From Lachnospiraceae bacterium UBA1766 (GTDB taxonomy: Bacteria > Bacillota > Clostridia > Lachnospirales > Lachnospiraceae), in contig DCGY01000096.1 of assembly GCA_002314715.1 (NCBI GenBank), forward strand, positions 12,074 through 24,224: a stretch of DNA of 12,151 nt. The letters are read 5' to 3'. Below, piece by piece: positions 8,601 to 12,151 of the stretch. The position numbers and the translations under genes were made by a program. The stretch's first letter is position 1; every line of letters starts with the position of its first letter. The notes under the pieces were generated by a model. The model did no database searches and was not told the DNA's origin. It saw only the letters and a program-made list of their open reading frames with translations.

Positions 8601-9249
8601 TTATAACACCTTTGAGGAAAAGGAAATGGTTCCGTATGTGCCCAAGTTTCTTCGGGAGGAACAAAAAGAAATTGGGGGAACCGTTCGCGGTAACGCTTAT
8701 CATAGAGCTATGGAACTGCTGGATTTCGCAGGGGTTTTAGAGGCATGCTTTTCGAATGTACCGGAAACCTACGAGGACTACCAAAAGCAGTTTGATGAGC
8801 AGAAGATTACCGAGAAAATTATGGAAGAACTGCAGAAACGGGTAGCGGATAAACGACTTACGAAAGAATATTATGATGCCCTTCGTCCCGAGAAACTCAC
8901 CCGATTTTTGCAGTCGGATTTGGGCAGAAGAATGTGGATGGCACAGCGAAAAGGTACTCTTTACAGAGAACAGCCTTTTGTTCTGGGCATTGATGCCAAG
9001 CGTCTTCACAAGGATTTCCCGGGACAGGAAACAATTCTGATTCAGGGTATCATGGATGCCTTTTTTGTGGAAGAGGGCAAGGTCATATTACTGGATTATA
9101 AAACGGATTCCATTGCTTCCATGGAAGCTTTGTGGAAACGTTATGAGACACAGGTAGATTATTACAGTGAAGCCCTGAGTCGGCTGATGGAGCTTCCTGT
9201 GGAGGAGAAGTATTTGTATTCCTTCCATTTGGGAGCTTATGAGAGATAA
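5638..9249 (+). CDS. addA: AddA (RexA) helicase-nuclease subunit
   Basis: A 1203-residue SF1A (UvrD/PcrA-like) 3'-5' helicase with a C-terminal RecB-family nuclease, partner of AddB in break resection. Helicase motifs are complete: the Q-motif glutamines (Q9, Q10), Walker A SAAAGSGKT (23-31), motif Ia in VVTFTNAAAQEM, Walker B DEYQD (399-403), motif III VGDVKQSIYKFR (Asp430, Gln433), motif IV SKNFRS, motif V HKSKGLEF (His775), and motif VI ALTRAKEK (Arg854). Nuclease residues are His1022 (AYHRAMELL), Asp1140 (GIMDAF), Asp1153 and Lys1155 (LLDYKTD), and Gln1172-Tyr1176 (QVDYY). Length and domain order match Firmicute AddA. The start is TTG, one base after the addB stop, with the Shine-Dalgarno inside addB. 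AddA supplies the motor for the pair, as the AddB P-loop is degenerate. The next gene starts 30 bases downstream. Confidence 0.97.
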   Translation: MAVNFTPAQQEVIDLRDCNILVSAAAGSGKTAVLVERIAQMVCDEEHPVDIDRLLVVTFTNAAAQEMRERVGAAIAARLEEQPESEHLQRQAALLHNALITTIDSFSLFLIRNHFNEVGLDPNFRVADEGEIKLLEGECMEELLEEQFAKKDPAFLDCVEFFQPEGKDGALAALILQLTHYAQSFPWPEDWLLERKEDYGVNSGEAFWESPCGVFLKKYISATLEGFADTLQALKKLCELPAGPYMYGKLLEEEEGYFREASKLTDFSKIGEALQKYTSKNLPPCRDQAVNADIKEYVSDSRNAWKKDLAKFKTQFFVTSMDKVLEQGKTVGQNLCVLVDLSILFAEKLREKKREKRLVDFNDMEHLALDILLRKEGEKIVPSPVALEYRQHFQEVLIDEYQDSNLVQEYLLKAVSGEEDGHCNRFMVGDVKQSIYKFRLARPELFLEKYETYREHGDFRKIVLSKNFRSREQVLTFVNRIFEGIMNAECGGIVYDDQAALYLGATYLAGESCDSEVILVEKPGEAWEYDAAQTEALAIANRIRELMKNYQVTDKETKKPRPAKYSDIVLLFQTGTAMESMKEILEKQGIPVYIPSKKGYFSATEVQELLNFLRVLNNPYQDIPFYGVLRSVFGDFSEEEIATMKARYPKEDLYNAFCLYGQEQEDEIAGKAKLFYDRLQEYREKMYYQPIRTLLEGVISDYDYANYVTALPAGVRRRANIEMLLTKASDFESTSFFGVFHFIQYIEQLEKYDVDMGEADVVDENANLVRMMTIHKSKGLEFPIVFVVRMSQSFNMKDSQAKLLIDAKLGMATGYVDVKKRVKKDSLRQSVLALKSREDCLAENLRVLYVALTRAKEKLILTGISPYPKESYETFCKMLQKEKLSYYEFMKADCFWDFVIPMLDRTGRKPEFLGMEQMKLMELTEDLQGLEKREILRQSEALVSLEDLECMTRRMSLEYPYRYLENLYTKTTVSELKIAAMCDKDEAAYNTFEEKEMVPYVPKFLREEQKEIGGTVRGNAYHRAMELLDFAGVLEACFSNVPETYEDYQKQFDEQKITEKIMEELQKRVADKRLTKEYYDALRPEKLTRFLQSDLGRRMWMAQRKGTLYREQPFVLGIDAKRLHKDFPGQETILIQGIMDAFFVEEGKVILLDYKTDSIASMEALWKRYETQVDYYSEALSRLMELPVEEKYLYSFHLGAYER

Positions 9250-9266
9250 CGGATGACATGAAAGAA

Positions 9267-9272
9267 AAGGAG
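9267..9272 (+). promoter_or_regulatory. Ribosome binding site of the GTPase-NYN gene
   Basis: AAGGAG lies 7 bases before ATG at 9280, inside the 30-base gap after addA. There is no room for a promoter in the gap, so the gene is expected to be transcribed with addAB unless a promoter lies within addA. Confidence 0.7.
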
Positions 9273-9279
9273 AACGAGC

Positions 9280-11886
9280 ATGCAGGATAAGATTTCCATT
9301 GGCATACTTGCTCATGTAGATGCGGGCAAAACCACCTTGGCGGAGGCTTTGCTTTATATCGGCGGACAAATCCGAAACCTGGGAAGAGTGGACCACAAGG
9401 ATGCTTTTTTGGACCATTTTTCCATGGAGAGAGACAGAGGGATTACCATCTTCTCCAAGCAGGCTAATTTTTCCTGGAGGGATTTGTCCATTACACTTTT
9501 GGATACCCCGGGACATGTGGATTTTTCGGCGGAGATGGAGCGTACCCTGCAGGTTATGGATTACGCGATTTTGCTGATAAACGGTGCGGACGGTGTGCAG
9601 GGACATACCAGAACCCTGTGGGATTTGCTTCGAAGATACGGCGTCCCTACCTTCCTTTTTGTGAATAAAATGGATCAGCAGGGAACCAATCAGGACTTTC
9701 TGCTTCGTCAGTTGCAGCGGGAATTGAATACTTCCTGTGTGTGTTTCAACCAAAAGCCGGAGGAACTTTCGGATGCCTTGTCCATGTGCAGTGAGGAATT
9801 GATGGAGGAATATCTGGAGACGGAACATTTGCGGGAAAGCTCCATACAGGATGCGATTTTGGAACGAAAAGTATTTCCGGTTTACTTCGGCTCTGCCCTT
9901 CGTTTAAAGGGCGTGGAGGATTTGTTAAACGGTCTGTATACCTATCATGTACCCTTTGAATATCCCACGGAAGGTTTTGGCGCCAGAGTCTTTAAGATAA
10001 CCCGTGACAACAACAATAATCGAATCACCCATATGAAGATTACCTCCGGCAGCCTAAAGGCAAAGCAGATGATTACCAACGAGGGAAGCGCAGAACCGGG
10101 AGAGGAAATCTGGTCGGAAAAGGTGGACCGGATTCGATTGTACAACGGCAATAGCTTCACCCATGTGGAGGAGGCTTTTCCGGGAGATATTTGCGGCGTG
10201 CTGGGGCTGACACAGACCTTTATCGGGCAGGGGCTTGGAGTGGAACAGGAAAACGAAAAGCCAATCCTGGAACCGCTGATGACCTATTGTCTTCTCCTGG
10301 GCCCGGAGTACGATCCGGTGATTGTTTACGGACAGATGAAAATTCTGGAGGAAGAGGATCCCCTCCTTCGGGTGGTTTGGAAGGAAAGTCTAAAGGAAAT
10401 TCATGTCCAGGTAATGGGTCAGGTACAGATTGAGGTTTTAAAAAGTGAGATGGAGAGCCGTTTCGGAATTCGGGCGGAATTTGGAAGCGGAAGCATCGTG
10501 TATAAAGAGACCGTTGCGGAGCCAACCGTGGGGATTGGACACTTCGAACCCCTGCGGCATTATGCAGAGGTGCATCTTTTGATAGAACCGGGAGAGCGGG
10601 GAAGCGGTGTAATGGTGGGAAGCGGTTGCAGTGTGGATGTTTTGGATAAAAACTGGCAACGTCTGATTATCACCCATGTAACCGAGAGAGCCCATGTGGG
10701 AGTTTTGGCCGGAGGAGAACTTACGGATGTGCGCATTACCCTTTTGACCGGCCGGGCGCATAATAAGCATACGGAAGGCGGAGATTTCCGTCAGGCAACC
10801 TATCGTGCCATTCGTCAGGGTTTAATGCATACCAAAAGTGTTTTGCTGGAGCCGCATTTCGCCTTCAAGCTGGAGGTTCCGGAGGAGAATATCGGCAGGG
10901 CCATGTCGGATATTCAGCGTATGAAGGGAAGCTTTTCTTCTCCCATTGCCGTTGCCGGAAGAATGGTTCTGTCCGGAAAGGCACCTGTTGCGGCAATGCA
11001 GGATTATGCGGGAGAAGTAAAGGCATACACCAAGGGAGAAGGCAATCTAAGCTGTACCTTTGCCGGATACGAGCCCTGCGGAAATGAAGAGGAGGTACTG
11101 GCTCAAATCGGGTATGATCCGGAGCTGGATTTGGCCAATCCGGCATCTTCTGTTTTCTGTGCCCATGGAGCAGGCTTTGTGGTTCCCTGGAATCAGGTGG
11201 AAAGCTATGCCCATGTGGAAAGTGAAGAGAAGCAAGAGGAGACCACCCGTAGACAATTGGAGGCTGCCAAAAGAAAGTCGGTTTCGGATTATATTTCCCA
11301 GGATGAAATCGATGCCATTTATGCCCAGACCTTTGGAAAAAATAAGCAGGACAATACCCGTTATCGCCGTTACCATGTAAGCCACAAAAAGGTGGAGCAG
11401 TTTGGTGCGGATTCCGGGACTGTTCGCAAAAGCAGAGAGGAACCTCAAAAAGAAAACTGTTTGCTGGTGGATGGCTATAATATTATTTTCGCCTGGCCGG
11501 AACTAAAGGAGTTGGCGACCAGGAATTTGGACAGTGCCAGGGATAAACTGATGGATATAATGAGCAATTACCAGGGAATGATCGGCGGACAGCTGATTCT
11601 GGTGTTTGATGCCTATAAAGTAAAAGGAAATCCCGGTTCTTTGCTGGCTTATCATAATATCCATGTGGTCTTTACCAAGGAGGCACAGACCGCGGATCAG
11701 TACATTGAAAAAACGGTGCACGAAATGGCCAAAAAGTTTCGCATCACGGTAGCTACTTCCGATGCGTTGGAGCAGATGATTGTCTGGGGAGACGGTGCTA
11801 TGCGTATGTCCGCTTTGGGGCTTTTGGACGAGGTGAAAAAGTCCTCCGAAAAACTCCGCTCAGATTACGGAATAACTACGCAATAA
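9280..11886 (+). CDS. TetM-like/EF-G-like translational GTPase fused to a YacP/Rae1-type NYN ribonuclease domain
   Basis: A single 868-residue frame with two parts. Residues 1-640 are a translational GTPase closest to the TetM/TetO/TetW ribosomal-protection group of the EF-G family. G1 is AHVDAGKTT (11-19), G2 RGIT (Thr56), G3 DTPGH (75-79, catalytic His79), G4 NKMD (129-132), G5 GSAL (204-207). Domains II-V follow, with a domain IV segment GDFRQATYRAIRQGL (501-515) and LLEPHFAFKLEVP (522-534). A charged linker (about 645-722) includes DEIDAIYAQTFGK. Residues 725-865 are a NYN domain: LLVDGYNII (Asp731), LVFDAYKVKG (Asp777), FTKEAQTADQYIEK (Asp806), VATSDALEQ (Asp828) and GDGAMRMSA match Bacillus YacP/Rae1, a ribosome-dependent A-site mRNA endonuclease. 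The tip loop where TetM has SPV before ADF reads NKH here, so tetracycline displacement is doubtful. Inferred role: GTP-dependent ribosome binding coupled to mRNA cleavage. Homologues may be auto-labelled tetracycline resistance or EF-G. Confidence 0.9.
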   Translation: MQDKISIGILAHVDAGKTTLAEALLYIGGQIRNLGRVDHKDAFLDHFSMERDRGITIFSKQANFSWRDLSITLLDTPGHVDFSAEMERTLQVMDYAILLINGADGVQGHTRTLWDLLRRYGVPTFLFVNKMDQQGTNQDFLLRQLQRELNTSCVCFNQKPEELSDALSMCSEELMEEYLETEHLRESSIQDAILERKVFPVYFGSALRLKGVEDLLNGLYTYHVPFEYPTEGFGARVFKITRDNNNNRITHMKITSGSLKAKQMITNEGSAEPGEEIWSEKVDRIRLYNGNSFTHVEEAFPGDICGVLGLTQTFIGQGLGVEQENEKPILEPLMTYCLLLGPEYDPVIVYGQMKILEEEDPLLRVVWKESLKEIHVQVMGQVQIEVLKSEMESRFGIRAEFGSGSIVYKETVAEPTVGIGHFEPLRHYAEVHLLIEPGERGSGVMVGSGCSVDVLDKNWQRLIITHVTERAHVGVLAGGELTDVRITLLTGRAHNKHTEGGDFRQATYRAIRQGLMHTKSVLLEPHFAFKLEVPEENIGRAMSDIQRMKGSFSSPIAVAGRMVLSGKAPVAAMQDYAGEVKAYTKGEGNLSCTFAGYEPCGNEEEVLAQIGYDPELDLANPASSVFCAHGAGFVVPWNQVESYAHVESEEKQEETTRRQLEAAKRKSVSDYISQDEIDAIYAQTFGKNKQDNTRYRRYHVSHKKVEQFGADSGTVRKSREEPQKENCLLVDGYNIIFAWPELKELATRNLDSARDKLMDIMSNYQGMIGGQLILVFDAYKVKGNPGSLLAYHNIHVVFTKEAQTADQYIEKTVHEMAKKFRITVATSDALEQMIVWGDGAMRMSALGLLDEVKKSSEKLRSDYGITTQ

Positions 11887-12011
11887 ACAGTTAATTTATG
11901 GCAAAAATAACGTGGCGGGATAAAGATAGGCATTATAAAATAATGAGTAAGATGCCTGAGTCTACATAGGCTCAGGCTGTTTTTCAGAGCAAAATGAGGA
12001 GGATTCTTTTA
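11887..12011 (+). promoter_or_regulatory. Intergenic region before the GH3 gene, with a weak -10 candidate
   Basis: This 125-base gap holds the terminator hairpin, and upstream of it TAAAAT (11936-11941), five of six matches to TATAAT. No good -35 is seen 16-18 bases before it. A start from this -10 would put the hairpin in the GH3 leader. GAGGAGG (11996-12002) is the GH3 Shine-Dalgarno, 9 bases before ATG 12012. No catabolite-response palindrome was recognised. Confidence 0.35.
11954..11984 (+). terminator. Rho-independent terminator after the addB-addA-GTPase operon
   Basis: GCCTGAGTCT (11954-11963) pairs with AGGCTCAGGC (11968-11977) across a 4-base ACAT loop, with one T-G wobble. TGTTTTT follows at 11978-11984. 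It sits 68 bases after the GTPase stop and 27 bases before the GH3 start codon. It is the natural operon terminator but could also act on a GH3 leader transcript. Confidence 0.85.
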
Positions 12012-12151
12012 ATGGATATCGTTAAAAACAAAGAGAAAGTAAACGAGTACAGAGCCAGAGCCAAGGAACTGGTTGCACAGATGACCTTGGAAGAAAAAGT
12101 TGAGCAGACCTTAAACTGGGCGCCGGCAATTGACAGACTTGGAATTAAAGC
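12012..12151 (+). CDS. Glycoside hydrolase family 3 protein (beta-glucosidase/beta-xylosidase-like), 5' end only
   Basis: ATG at 12012 follows a strong GAGGAGG Shine-Dalgarno and opens 46 full codons to the window edge. The N-terminus contains ELVAQMTLEEKVEQ followed by APAIDRLGIK, the characteristic opening of GH3 enzymes (usually LVxxMTLEEKVxQ ... RLGIP). The APAI form resembles the xylosidase/glucosidase branch. No signal peptide is seen in the first residues, so a cytosolic enzyme acting on imported oligosaccharides is likely. The active-site aspartate and the C-terminal domains lie outside the window, so substrate cannot be assigned. Confidence 0.85.
   Translation, partial: MDIVKNKEKVNEYRARAKELVAQMTLEEKVEQTLNWAPAIDRLGIK

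Noticed and set aside
9258..9290. Ten-codon leader frame (MKEKENEHAG) overlapping the GTPase start, recalling tet(M) leader peptides
   Set aside because: No Shine-Dalgarno of its own, no attenuator hairpin or T-run in the 30-base gap, and it runs past the true ATG. Probably chance.
9088..9828. Long minus-strand open frame (246 codons) across the addA-GTPase junction
   Set aside because: It is antisense to two well-supported genes with full motif sets, has no recognisable family and ignores their boundary. It is a codon-use shadow.
9280..11886. Acquired tetracycline-resistance gene on a mobile element
   Set aside because: No transposase, integrase or repeat borders it; it sits in an operon with addAB with similar base use; the domain IV loop differs from TetM; and it has a C-terminal nuclease domain.
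1..12151. CRISPR arrays, tRNA/rRNA genes, insertion sequences, riboswitches
   Set aside because: No regularly spaced direct repeats, no tRNA-like folds in the short gaps and no transposase motifs were seen. The gaps (35 to 125 bases) are explained by terminators, ribosome sites and promoters.

Overview
The window looks like chromosomal DNA of a Gram-positive anaerobe of class Clostridia, most likely Lachnospiraceae. The reasons are the AddB-AddA (RexB-RexA type) repair nuclease pair instead of RecBCD, strong purine-rich Shine-Dalgarno sites, a TTG start, moderate GC, and a glycan-degrading GH3 gene at the right edge. This is a judgement from gene content and protein style; no database was searched.

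Layout: (1) bases 1-1232, + strand: a divergent adenylosuccinate-synthetase (PurA)-like protein whose ATG probably begins one base before the window. (2) bases 1258-1285: a perfect 11-bp hairpin between convergent genes, serving as a shared terminator and overlapping the last codons of the next gene. (3) bases 1268-2107, - strand: a HAD subfamily IIA (NagD/AraL-like) phosphatase. (4) bases 2108-2222: a divergent intergenic region. (5) bases 2223-11886, + strand: a compact operon of addB, addA and a large translational GTPase of the TetM/ribosomal-protection type fused at its C-terminus to a YacP/Rae1-type NYN ribonuclease domain. (6) bases 11954-11984: a rho-independent terminator. (7) bases 12012 to the right edge: the start of a GH3 beta-glucosidase/xylosidase gene.

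How the genes work together: AddB and AddA form the heterodimeric helicase-nuclease that processes double-strand breaks for RecA-dependent repair. AddA carries the intact SF1 helicase motor and one nuclease. AddB carries the iron-sulfur cysteines and the second nuclease, but its N-terminal Walker A is degenerate (K14 position is N). The third gene follows addA by 30 bases with its own Shine-Dalgarno and is probably co-transcribed, but by family it acts on ribosomes.

Most interesting content: the GTPase-NYN fusion joins two ribosomal A-site factors, an EF-G-like GTPase and an A-site mRNA endonuclease, in one 868-residue chain. This suggests a GTP-driven mRNA-cleaving ribosome rescue or quality-control factor rather than a tetracycline-resistance protein. 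The PurA-like protein keeps the catalytic Asp and His but has lost several IMP-, aspartate- and guanine-contacting motifs, so its substrate is uncertain. No tRNA, rRNA, CRISPR array, insertion sequence or prophage gene was seen.
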